Assembly (NCBI GenBank): GCA_030838305.1
Contig: JAUTWY010000009.1
Span: forward strand, 1 to 5,264
Source of the DNA: Acidobacteriaceae bacterium
Lineage (GTDB): Bacteria > Acidobacteriota > Terriglobia > Terriglobales > Acidobacteriaceae
DNA length: 5,264 nt
Direction: 5' to 3'
Below are positions 1-5,264 of this stretch, one piece after another. The notes below the pieces were generated by a model. That model did no database searches and was not told where the DNA came from. It saw nothing but the letters and a program-made list of their open reading frames with translations. The first letter of the stretch is position 1; each line of letters opens with the position of its first letter. The position numbers and the translations under genes were made by a program.

Positions 1-342
1 AATCCGATGAATGTGCAGTTGGTGCCCGAAGCATTCGTTGAGATTCCGGTGGAATTGGCGAAGGAACTGGGAATCAACGGCAACGATAAGGTGAAGGTCA
101 CGAGCGCGCGAAGCTTCTATATCGCCAAGGCATTCGTCACCAAACGCATCAAGCCGATGACCATCGACGGCAAAAAGGTTTATCAGATCGGGATTCCGAT
201 CCATCAGGGTTATCGCGGCATCCAGGAAGATGCTGACAGAAACGCGAGAACGATCGCCAACCGGCTTTCGCCCACGGTGACTGATCCGAACGCATACACA
301 CCGGAATTCAAGGGGTTTCTGGTGAAGTTGGAGAAAGCGTGA
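1..342 (+). CDS. fdnG: Formate dehydrogenase catalytic (alpha) subunit, C-terminal fragment
   Basis: This is the 3' end of a gene that begins before the window; the frame is open from base 1, so the Met codon at 7 is internal and not a start. The 113 visible residues match the molybdopterin-dinucleotide-binding C-terminal domain of respiratory formate dehydrogenases (FdnG/FdoG): a beta-rich segment with ELGINGNDKVKV, then VTKRIKP, a GIPIH loop followed by a glycine, LSPTVTDPN, and the family-typical ending TPEFKGFLVKLEKA. The family oxidises formate to CO2 in the periplasm at a Mo- or W-bis(MGD) centre bound by Sec or Cys. That residue, the N-terminal [4Fe-4S] site and any Tat signal lie outside the window, so a selenoprotein cannot be judged. 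The beta and gamma subunit genes follow directly. The residue after the GIPIH His is Gln, where I recall Trp in E. coli. Family assignment is firm; fdnG and fdoG cannot be told apart. Confidence 0.9.
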   Translation, partial: NPMNVQLVPEAFVEIPVELAKELGINGNDKVKVTSARSFYIAKAFVTKRIKPMTIDGKKVYQIGIPIHQGYRGIQEDADRNARTIANRLSPTVTDPNAYTPEFKGFLVKLEKA

Positions 343-350
343 AGGAAGGA

Positions 351-454
351 TTGCGTAATTGTTTAATTTTGTAATTCCGTAATTTGAAAAACCGGAGCCC
401 GCGGCGCTGGTTTTCGCGTTACCCAATTACACAATTCCTCAATTACCAAATGTT
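351..454. repeat. AATT octamer arrays in opposite orientation around a GC hairpin (fdnG-fdnH gap)
   Basis: The gap between the alpha and beta genes holds a structured AT-rich element. On the left, AATT cores start at 357, 365, 373 and 381, exactly 8 bp apart, in units like GTAATTNN. On the right they start at 425, 433 and 441, again 8 bp apart, in units like NCAATTAC, so the two arrays are roughly inverted copies. The innermost pair (379-386 against 423-430) matches at 7 of 8 positions; outer pairs match at about 5 of 8. Between them lies a stronger hairpin (388-414). The right array runs almost to the beta-subunit start codon. I recall similar AATT-octamer tracts from acidobacterial intergenic regions but cannot verify this here. 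It could be a dispersed repeat, an mRNA processing or stability element, or both. Confidence 0.7.
388..414 (+). promoter_or_regulatory. Strong intercistronic stem-loop between fdnG and fdnH
   Basis: AAAACCGGAGCC (388-399) pairs with GGCGCTGGTTTT (403-414) around a CGC triloop. The 12-position stem has one A-G mismatch (396/406) and one G-U pair (394/408). It could act as a partial terminator, an RNase barrier or a stability element that sets the ratio of alpha to beta/gamma subunits. The stem ends in TTTT followed by C, which is a short T-run for an intrinsic terminator, and a full stop here would cut off the rest of the operon. The fold is seen in the sequence; the role is inferred. Confidence 0.5.
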
Positions 455-457
455 CTT

Positions 458-1348
458 ATGAGTCAAGCAACACTAGCAGTCCGCAGAATTTCCGGCCACG
501 CGGGAGCCGCTCCCGGCGAGAACGTGGAACGCGACGAACTTGTCTGCAAACTGATTGACACCACGACCTGCATCGGCTGCAAAGCTTGTGAAGTCGCATG
601 CCTGGAATGGAACGGCTACACATTCACCGAGACAGTGTTCGATAACAGCTACCAGACCATGCCGGAAACGGCGTGGAATTACTGGAACCTGATCAAATTC
701 AACGAGCATGAGCGCGAAGACGGCAGCATCACGCTGCTGATGCGCAAAGATCAGTGCATGCACTGTGCTGATCCGGGCTGCCTGGCGGCTTGCCCCGCGG
801 ACGGGGCCATCGTGCAATACACCAACGGCATTGTGGATTTCCAGCAGCAGAATTGCATTGGCTGCGGCTATTGCGTGAGCGGATGTCCGTTCGATATTCC
901 AAAATTCAATCCCACCACCAAGAAGATGTTCAAGTGCACGCTTTGCGTCGACCGGGTCAGTGAGGGATTGGAACCGGCGTGCATTAAGTCCTGCCCGACC
1001 GGCTGCCTCCATTTTGGAACCAAAGAAGATATGAAGGACTTGGCGGAAACGCGCGCCAAACAGCTGCGCGAGAATTACGGGATCGAGAAAGCGGGGGTTT
1101 ACGATCCAGCGGGAGTCGACGGAACTGGCGTCATCTATGTGCTTCACGATGTAACAAATCCTGAGGCGTATGGCGGGTTGCCCAGCAATCCGCACGTTCC
1201 CTGGGTGGTCCGCATCTGGAAAGGACCCGCGAAGTGGATTGGGAACCTCGCCATGCTGGGCGGCATCCTGGGCGTGACGCTGCATTACTTGCGTTACGGC
1301 CCGAAGGAAATCGATGCGGAAAAGCCTGAGAACGGAGGGCGGCCGTGA
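458..1348 (+). CDS. fdnH: Formate dehydrogenase iron-sulfur (beta) subunit
   Basis: This 296-residue protein carries electrons from the catalytic subunit to the membrane cytochrome b. Four ferredoxin-type cysteine groups are visible: C38/C41/C44/C48 (CIGCKACEVAC), C100/C103/C108/C112 (CMHCADPGCLAAC), C133/C136/C139/C143 (CIGCGYCVSGC) and C160/C163/C175/C179 (CTLC, then CIKSC). Together these can bind four [4Fe-4S] clusters. The segments GIVDFQ, KCTLCVDRV, EPACIKSCPTG, GVIYVLHDV and GLP follow E. coli FdnH closely. One C-terminal membrane helix (about 257-279) would anchor it, with its bulk on the periplasmic side. No signal peptide is seen, as in E. coli, where beta is exported together with the Tat-bearing alpha subunit. 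Length agrees with the family (about 294). The ATG at 458 gives the expected N-terminus, but no Shine-Dalgarno precedes it. It overlaps the gamma gene by four bases. Confidence 0.95.
   Translation: MSQATLAVRRISGHAGAAPGENVERDELVCKLIDTTTCIGCKACEVACLEWNGYTFTETVFDNSYQTMPETAWNYWNLIKFNEHEREDGSITLLMRKDQCMHCADPGCLAACPADGAIVQYTNGIVDFQQQNCIGCGYCVSGCPFDIPKFNPTTKKMFKCTLCVDRVSEGLEPACIKSCPTGCLHFGTKEDMKDLAETRAKQLRENYGIEKAGVYDPAGVDGTGVIYVLHDVTNPEAYGGLPSNPHVPWVVRIWKGPAKWIGNLAMLGGILGVTLHYLRYGPKEIDAEKPENGGRP
1334..1339 (+). promoter_or_regulatory. Ribosome binding site of the gamma subunit, inside the beta gene
   Basis: GGAGGG ends five bases before a GTG at 1345. It supports the GTG as the true start of the gamma gene and indicates translational coupling, because the beta stop TGA (1346-1348) overlaps that GTG. 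Confidence 0.75.
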
Positions 1349-2025
1349 GCACAACCCATGTCGTCTCCTCGCGGCAGACTGTGGATGATCGATCTGGCCG
1401 CATTCGTCGCTATACGCTCAGCGAGCGCGTGCATCATTGGGTCGGTTCTTTGTTCTATATTTATTGCCTGATCACGGGACTCGCCTTCTGGTCTCCGTAC
1501 ATGTACTGGATGGCGGCTTTAGTCGGCGGCGGACCGACTGCTCGATTCTGGCATCCCTGGTTTGGGCTGGCGTTTACCGTCTCTATGGTGTGGATGTATG
1601 CGATGTGGCGTCGCGACATGCAGATCACCGAGGCGGACCGGCGCTGGTCGAAGGCGATGGAGTATTACATTAAAAATGAGGACGAGAAGCTTCCGCCGGT
1701 CGGCCGATTCAACTATGGCCAGAAATTGTTTTTCTGGCTGATGTTTTATGGAATCATTCTGCTGCTGATCTCCGGCCTAGGGCTGTGGTTCGTCGAGGGT
1801 ATTCCCTGGAGCCTGCGCTGGTTGCGCTATATCGCGGTTACGGTACACGTGATCGCGGCGCTGGCAACCATCGGCGGTTTTATCATTCACGTTTACATGG
1901 GAACTGCCATGGTGCGCGGAGGTTTCACCTCAATCATTCGAGGAGAAGTTTCCACAATTTGGGCGAAGACCCACCACCGGCTCTGGTACGAGCAAGTCAC
2001 GGGAGATAGAACCAGAGAGAAATAA
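1345..2025 (+). CDS. fdnI: Formate dehydrogenase cytochrome b (gamma) subunit
   Basis: This 226-residue integral membrane protein takes electrons from the beta subunit and reduces quinone through two hemes b. Four hydrophobic helices are visible at about 32-53, 70-88, 128-149 and 160-187. By alignment from memory with E. coli FdnI, the heme ligands are H31 (in ERVHHW), H70 (in FWHPWFG), H168 (in TVHVIAA) and H182 (in IIHVYMG). The loop GRFNYGQKLFFW (120-131) matches the E. coli GKYNAGQKMMFW segment near the menaquinone site, and WAKTHHRLWYEQ (206-217) matches the conserved cytoplasmic tail. Length is close to E. coli FdnI (217). The start is GTG with a good Shine-Dalgarno, overlapping the beta stop codon. 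About 15 extra N-terminal residues precede the family core. Menaquinone as the acceptor is inferred from the family. Confidence 0.94.
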   Translation: MSTTHVVSSRQTVDDRSGRIRRYTLSERVHHWVGSLFYIYCLITGLAFWSPYMYWMAALVGGGPTARFWHPWFGLAFTVSMVWMYAMWRRDMQITEADRRWSKAMEYYIKNEDEKLPPVGRFNYGQKLFFWLMFYGIILLLISGLGLWFVEGIPWSLRWLRYIAVTVHVIAALATIGGFIIHVYMGTAMVRGGFTSIIRGEVSTIWAKTHHRLWYEQVTGDRTREK

Positions 2026-2135
2026 CGGCGATCTTACGACGCCCCACCCGAACTGAAAATCGATTTTCCTTCGTGTCCGGGCACCGGGCACTCGTATCCA
2101 AAGTTTCAAGAACCACAACGTCTCTGAAAGGATTC
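2026..2135 (+). promoter_or_regulatory. Spacer with a 14-bp palindrome and 7-bp tandem repeat upstream of the cytochrome c-PQQ gene
   Basis: GAAAATCGATTTTC (2055-2068) is a perfect palindrome, and CCGGGCA is repeated back to back at 2077-2090. The palindrome could be an operator or a small hairpin. Only a weak GGCG/CGCC stem (2027-2030 with 2040-2043) lies near the end of the gamma gene, with no T-run, so I see no convincing terminator for the formate dehydrogenase operon. I cannot identify a -35/-10 pair with confidence. The downstream gene may have its own promoter here or be read through from the operon. Confidence 0.4.
2127..2132 (+). promoter_or_regulatory. Ribosome binding site that selects the ATG at 2136
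   Basis: AAAGGA lies three bases before the ATG at 2136. The spacing is short, but this start directly precedes a good signal peptide. The in-frame GTG at 2073 would add 21 residues ahead of the signal peptide and lies within the 2026-2135 spacer, so the ATG is preferred. Confidence 0.55.
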
Positions 2136-3806
2136 ATGCGCTCATTTGCCAAATCTTTCGCCATCAGTGCTGTCACCATTCTGCTGCTTGTAGCTTCCCT
2201 ATCGGCGCTCGAAGTAGACCAGAAGTTTCACAACGCACCCGAGTCGGCGCAGAAGATGAAGAACCCCTACGAGGGCAATGACGCTGCGGCGCAGGCCGGG
2301 AAGCCGCTGTATGGGAAGTATTGCCTGTCGTGCCACGGCAAGCTCGGAAAAGGCACGGGCAACTTCCCGTCGTTGGTGGATGGGAAACTCGATTCGGTGC
2401 CGCCGGGTGAAATCTTCTGGTTTATTACGCGTGGCAGCAAAGCAAACGGAATGCCCTCGTGGGCATCTCTTCCGGTAAACACGCGCTGGAAGATTGTGAC
2501 GTTTGTGACGTCGGTATTACCGGCGCTGAATGCGAACCCGGGAGCCGCCAGTGCAGCGCCCTCGGATACAAGCACGGCAAAGCTGAAGGCACCGCCACCT
2601 GCTTCTCCCTTCACCGACTTCCGTTATGAGAGACCTGGAACCATTCATAAGATCACGGTGAAAGATCTGCCACCGCCTTATGCGACACGATCGGCGGACA
2701 ATGGTCCCCGGTTGGTGGCGCGGCCGGAAAATGTGTGGCCGGTGACGCTTCCCGGATTCAAGGTGGAGTTGTATGCCGCCGGGCTCGACAACCCGCGGAC
2801 GTTGCGAACGGCTCCGAACGGCGATGTGTTTCTTGCGGAAACCGATCCCGGACGGATTCGCGTCTTTCGCGGACTGACCAGCGATGGAAAGCCCGAGCAA
2901 TCCGCGGTTTTCGCCAGCGGCTTCAAGAATCCATACGGCCTGGCTTTTTATCCGCCCGGACCCGATCCCCAATGGTTATACGTGGGCGGCGAGGGCGAGG
3001 TGGTTCGCATCCCGTATCACAACGGTGACCTGAAGGCGAGCGGCACAGCGCAACACATCGCCGATCTATCCTGGAGCTGGTTCGGGCACAGGACGCGGGC
3101 CGTGGAATTCTCGCCCGATGCCAAGAGGATGTTTGTCGCGGTGGGCTCGGGATCGAACGTGGATGATCCCGATACGAATCCCAAGGAAAAAAATCGTGCC
3201 GATATTCTGGTGTGCGACCCCTCCAATTGCCAATTGAGCGTGTACGCCTCCGGCATCCGCAATCCTGGGGGCGGCATCGCAGTGAATCCGCAGACTGGCG
3301 AGTTGTGGTGTTCGGTGAACGAGCGCGACGGGTTGGGCGACAACCTCGTCCCCGACTACATCACGCACGTGCAGGAAGGTGGCTTCTATGGCTGGCCGTG
3401 GTGGTACATCGGCGGCCATCAAGATCCGCGGCACAAGGCCAAGCATCCGGAGTTGAAAGACAAAGCGATCGTGCCAGATGTGCTGCTGCAGCCGCATAAT
3501 GCGTCCTTGGAATTTGCTTTTTATCAGGGCCAGCAGTTTCCTGGCGAGTACAAAGGAGACATTTTTGCTTCCGAGCACGGCTCCTGGAACAAAGCGGTAC
3601 GCGTGGGCTACGAAGTGATTCGCGTTCCGCTACACCAGACCGGCCATGCCAGCGGTGAGTATGAAGACTTTCTCACCGGCTTTGTGCTCCCCGATGGCAA
3701 CGTATGGGGACGGCCTGTAGGCATCACGGTTGCTCCGGATGGCTCGCTGCTGGTGAGCGACGACGGATCGAACTCGATCTGGAGGGTCAGCTATAGCGGG
3801 AAGTGA
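2136..3806 (+). CDS. Secreted cytochrome c / PQQ-dependent sorbosone-type dehydrogenase fusion
   Basis: This 556-residue periplasmic protein has three parts. Residues 1-24 form a Sec signal peptide (Arg/Lys start, hydrophobic AVTILLLVASL, likely cleavage after SLSA). Residues about 48-130 form a class I cytochrome c with heme motif C63-L-S-C66-H67 and probable axial Met M106 in NGMPSW. After an Ala/Pro/Ser-rich linker, residues about 205-553 form a six-bladed beta-propeller of the soluble quinoprotein glucose/L-sorbosone dehydrogenase superfamily. Its marks are LDNPRTLRTAPNGDVF, FGHRTRAVEFSPD (H318, candidate catalytic His), GIRNPGGGIAVNP (R375-N376, candidate PQQ contacts), NERDGLGDNLVPDY, EHGSWNKAVRVGYEV and WGRPVGITVAPDGSLLVSDD. 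The family oxidises aldoses or aldehydes with PQQ and Ca2+; the tethered heme would take the electrons. Substrate cannot be read from the sequence. Some propellers of this superfamily have other or no known activity, so the catalytic role is inferred. It lies 110 bp after the formate dehydrogenase operon. Confidence 0.85.
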   Translation: MRSFAKSFAISAVTILLLVASLSALEVDQKFHNAPESAQKMKNPYEGNDAAAQAGKPLYGKYCLSCHGKLGKGTGNFPSLVDGKLDSVPPGEIFWFITRGSKANGMPSWASLPVNTRWKIVTFVTSVLPALNANPGAASAAPSDTSTAKLKAPPPASPFTDFRYERPGTIHKITVKDLPPPYATRSADNGPRLVARPENVWPVTLPGFKVELYAAGLDNPRTLRTAPNGDVFLAETDPGRIRVFRGLTSDGKPEQSAVFASGFKNPYGLAFYPPGPDPQWLYVGGEGEVVRIPYHNGDLKASGTAQHIADLSWSWFGHRTRAVEFSPDAKRMFVAVGSGSNVDDPDTNPKEKNRADILVCDPSNCQLSVYASGIRNPGGGIAVNPQTGELWCSVNERDGLGDNLVPDYITHVQEGGFYGWPWWYIGGHQDPRHKAKHPELKDKAIVPDVLLQPHNASLEFAFYQGQQFPGEYKGDIFASEHGSWNKAVRVGYEVIRVPLHQTGHASGEYEDFLTGFVLPDGNVWGRPVGITVAPDGSLLVSDDGSNSIWRVSYSGK

Positions 3807-3818
3807 TGGAACTCGCCA

Positions 3819-3926
3819 GCTCCTCAGGGGCTAAAGCCCGTGTCATTATTGGCTCTTGGCGGCACCCTTCGGCGCGTTTCGCTTCCTCAGGGCAGGCTGA
3901 GAACTGAAGGCGTGCGCTTCCCGATA
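3819..3926. repeat. Composite dispersed-repeat-like sequence in the convergent intergenic region
   Basis: This fills most of the 120 bp between two convergent genes. CTCAGGGGCTAAAGCCCG (3824-3840-ish) contains the stem GGGC/GCCC (3828-3831 with 3836-3839, loop TAAA). Next come GGCACCCTTCGG (3861-3872) and CCTCAGGGCAGGCTGAG (3885-3901), where CTCAG (3886-3890) can pair with CTGAG (3897-3901) or CCCT (3865-3868) with AGGG (3889-3892). CTGAAGGCGTGCGCTTCCCGA follows. From memory these strings resemble short repeats scattered through intergenic regions of Acidobacteriota and other environmental bacteria. No gene is supported here. The hairpins are short and lack T-runs, so a role as a two-way terminator is possible but weak. 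Confidence 0.55.
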
Positions 3927-4781
3927 CTAGCGAGTAACCAACTCTGTCCGAGTCTCCGGTTTCCGCACCTTGAAAAAAAGTGTCCTTGCAAGTGCCATGC
4001 AGACCAGGACGGCTCCGAAGGTACAAACGATGGTCGCTCCTGTGGGCAGGTCAAAGTACACTGAGAAATAACAACCTAGCGCCGAGACTAGAGTTCCCAT
4101 GGTCCACCCAATCGCCAGCCGAGTGCCGATGCGGTCGGCAAAGAGCATGGCCCCCACCGAGGGTACGATCAAGTAGCAGAAGACGAGCAACACTCCGGCA
4201 ATGGCCACCGACGACGTCACCACGAAGCCAAACGACGCGTAAAAAAGAAAGTCCCACAGTCTAAAGTTCAAGTTTGGCTGCTCTGAGGCATTATGGCTGA
4301 GGGAAATTGCCAGAAACTTCTTCCGGAAAATGAAGTGAAACAGCCCAACACAGCCGTACAAAATTGCTGTCTTCACGACTTCGTATCGCGAGACGGCCAG
4401 GATATTGCCTACCAGCATGTCTTTGAGATGCTCGGTCTCTCCTGTGGCCTTGCTCATGGCCAAAATGGCCGCCGCGGATGCGACCGCATAGGTGATGCCG
4501 ATGAAGGCCTCCAGCGGGATCCGTTTCTGACGGGATCGGACCAGGGTAAAGATCAGCGCTCCGATGAAGGTAAAGCCCAGGCTCATCCAGTAAGCGCTAA
4601 CCCCGTGGGGGTCCATGCCGACAAGAATCGCCGTGGTTGCGCCCAGAGCCGCAATTTGCGCCAGAGCCAGATCGACAAAGATCACGCCGCGCTCGACCAC
4701 ATGCACGCCCAAATAGGCATGAATGCCGGTGAGAATCAGGCTGGCTAGAAACGGAAGAATGAGGAACTGAACAATTTCCAT
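3927..4781 (-). CDS. Metal ABC transporter permease, ABC-3 (ZnuB/MntB-like) family
   Basis: This 284-residue, highly hydrophobic inner-membrane protein forms the channel of a divalent-metal importer, probably for Zn2+ or Mn2+. Family marks in order are the first helices with ERGVIFVDLALAQIAALGATTA (about 30-51), where family members have a conserved Arg-Gly and Asp-Ala region; EAFIGITYAVASAAA (91-105); DMLVGNILAVSR (121-132), the likely ATPase-coupling region; the long conserved helix VAIAGVLLVFCYLIVPSVGA (192-211); and DLPTGATIV (244-252). I estimate seven to nine membrane helices. The ATG at 4781 has an AAGGA site five bases upstream that overlaps the stop of the binding-protein gene, so the two are coupled. 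The gene after it (plus strand, convergent) is unrelated, so no ATPase gene lies downstream. Metal specificity cannot be told from the permease. Confidence 0.92.
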   Translation of the reverse strand: MEIVQFLILPFLASLILTGIHAYLGVHVVERGVIFVDLALAQIAALGATTAILVGMDPHGVSAYWMSLGFTFIGALIFTLVRSRQKRIPLEAFIGITYAVASAAAILAMSKATGETEHLKDMLVGNILAVSRYEVVKTAILYGCVGLFHFIFRKKFLAISLSHNASEQPNLNFRLWDFLFYASFGFVVTSSVAIAGVLLVFCYLIVPSVGAMLFADRIGTRLAIGWTMGTLVSALGCYFSVYFDLPTGATIVCTFGAVLVCMALARTLFFKVRKPETRTELVTR

Positions 4782-4786
4782 TGTTG

Positions 4787-4791
4787 TCCTT
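4787..4791 (-). promoter_or_regulatory. Ribosome binding site of the permease overlapping the upstream stop codon
   Basis: On the minus strand the string TAAGGACAACA precedes the ATG. The TAA is the stop of the binding-protein gene, and AAGGA is the Shine-Dalgarno, five bases before the start. This fixes the permease start and implies translational coupling. Confidence 0.75.
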
Positions 4792-5264
4792 ACTGTGTTT
4801 GCTGAAACGCCTGCGTTAGGATGGCGATATCGTAATCGAACAGTTTAAAGTAATCGGTAATTTCCGGCTTGCCGCCTACCGACGGCATCATCACCACAAC
4901 CTTTCCTCCGGTCATGCTGGCAATGCTGTTGGGCGTCTTGGTGTCGAAGTAGGGTTCTATCAGTTCGATCTTTACGTTTTCGCGCTTCATGAGATTGACC
5001 AGCTCGATGGTATGTGAAGGCGTGGGCGGAATCCCAGGACGGGGTTCAATGTATCCGATCACATCGAGTCCAAAGTGCTTGGCGAAGTTCGGCCAGGAAC
5101 GATGGTAGGTTACGATTTTGCGGCCTCGATAGGCCGCCATTTGCGCTTGCCATTTCTTCTCTGCTTCCGCGAGCCGCTTCTCAAAATCCTGCTCCCGCTG
5201 TTGGAAGTACGCCCGGTCGGTCGGATCCATCTCGGACAGCTTGGTCGCAATTCCTTTCGCAATG
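4790..5264 (-). CDS. Metal ABC transporter substrate-binding protein (ZnuA-like), C-terminal part
   Basis: The frame is open to the window edge on the minus strand, so the Met at 5230 is internal; residues IAKGIATKLSE precede it. About 157 residues are visible. They fit the C-terminal half of the cluster A-I (TroA/ZnuA/PsaA) binding proteins, which capture Zn2+ or Mn2+ in the periplasm and hand it to the permease. Seen in order: the long charged backbone helix (FQQREQDFEKRLAEAEKKW), the strand and loop VTYHRSWPNFAKHFGLDVIG, whose His (codon 5102-5104) aligns with a metal-ligand His of the family, EPRPGIPPTPS, then IELIEPYFDTKTPNSIA with a candidate acidic region, and MPSVGG before a C-terminal helix with DYFKLFDYDI. 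The N-terminal half, with the signal peptide and first His ligands, is outside the window. It ends eight bases before the permease start. Confidence 0.9.
   Translation of the reverse strand, partial: IAKGIATKLSEMDPTDRAYFQQREQDFEKRLAEAEKKWQAQMAAYRGRKIVTYHRSWPNFAKHFGLDVIGYIEPRPGIPPTPSHTIELVNLMKRENVKIELIEPYFDTKTPNSIASMTGGKVVVMMPSVGGKPEITDYFKLFDYDIAILTQAFQQTQ

Noticed and set aside
473..1354. A 293-codon open frame on the minus strand fully opposite the beta-subunit gene
   Set aside because: It mirrors the strongly supported fdnH frame. Its translation is rich in Arg, His and Ala without any recognisable motif, and it has no context as a gene. Antisense open frames of this kind are common in GC-rich coding DNA.
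2073..2135. GTG at 2073 as start of the cytochrome c-PQQ fusion
   Set aside because: It would place 21 unrelated residues before an otherwise standard signal peptide and lies inside the CCGGGCA repeat region. The ATG at 2136 has an AAAGGA site and a direct signal peptide.
3066..3578. A 170-codon minus-strand frame inside the propeller domain
   Set aside because: The plus-strand frame encodes conserved propeller motifs throughout this stretch; the antisense product shows no family features.
3828..3839. GGGCTAAAGCCC hairpin as a rho-independent terminator for the fusion gene
   Set aside because: The stem is only four base pairs and no T-run follows on either strand. A dispersed repeat is a better reading.
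3787..4026. A 79-codon minus-strand frame across the convergent intergenic region
   Set aside because: It overlaps the ends of both flanking genes and runs through repeat-like DNA. It has no ribosome binding site or recognisable motif.
4293..4748. A 151-codon plus-strand frame opposite the permease
   Set aside because: The minus-strand protein is a clear ABC-3 permease with its own ribosome binding site. The plus-strand product is polar and unlike any family I recognise.

Overview
The window looks like a chromosomal segment of a moderately GC-rich, Gram-negative bacterium with a respiratory chain. The best guess is Acidobacteriota. This rests on the style of the genes (an N-terminal cytochrome c joined to a sorbosone-dehydrogenase-type propeller) and on intergenic repeats containing GGGGCTAAAGCCC and CAGGGCAGGCTGAG, which I associate from memory with acidobacterial and other environmental genomes. 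No rRNA or other taxonomic marker is present, so this stays an inference.

Layout, left to right. Positions 1-342 (+) hold the C-terminal end of a formate dehydrogenase catalytic subunit (FdnG/FdoG type). A 115-bp gap follows, with an unusual structure: two arrays of AATT octamers around a strong GC hairpin. Positions 458-1348 (+) encode the four-cluster iron-sulfur beta subunit (FdnH type). The gamma subunit (FdnI type, di-heme cytochrome b) follows at 1345-2025 (+), overlapping the beta gene by four bases. After a 110-bp spacer with a perfect 14-bp palindrome and a 7-bp tandem repeat comes 2136-3806 (+), a secreted fusion of a mono-heme cytochrome c and a PQQ-type sugar/sorbosone dehydrogenase propeller. 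A 120-bp convergent intergenic region made of dispersed-repeat-like sequence separates this block from a minus-strand metal-uptake operon: the C-terminal part of a ZnuA-like binding protein (4790-5264, continuing beyond the window) followed by a ZnuB-like ABC-3 permease (3927-4781).

Functionally, the left block is a formate dehydrogenase N/O-type enzyme. Formate is oxidised at the molybdenum/tungsten site of alpha, electrons run through the [4Fe-4S] clusters of beta, and the two hemes b of gamma reduce the quinone pool. The cytochrome c-quinoprotein downstream is a second periplasmic dehydrogenase that would deliver electrons to c-type cytochromes or a terminal oxidase. The two may simply be neighbours. 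The right block imports a divalent metal, probably Zn2+ or Mn2+; its ATPase is not in view.

I see no CRISPR array, tRNA, transposase or clear new defence or mobile system. The genes belong to known families. The least explained material is the non-coding structure at 351-454 and 3819-3926, and the adjacency of the heme-PQQ fusion to the formate dehydrogenase operon.
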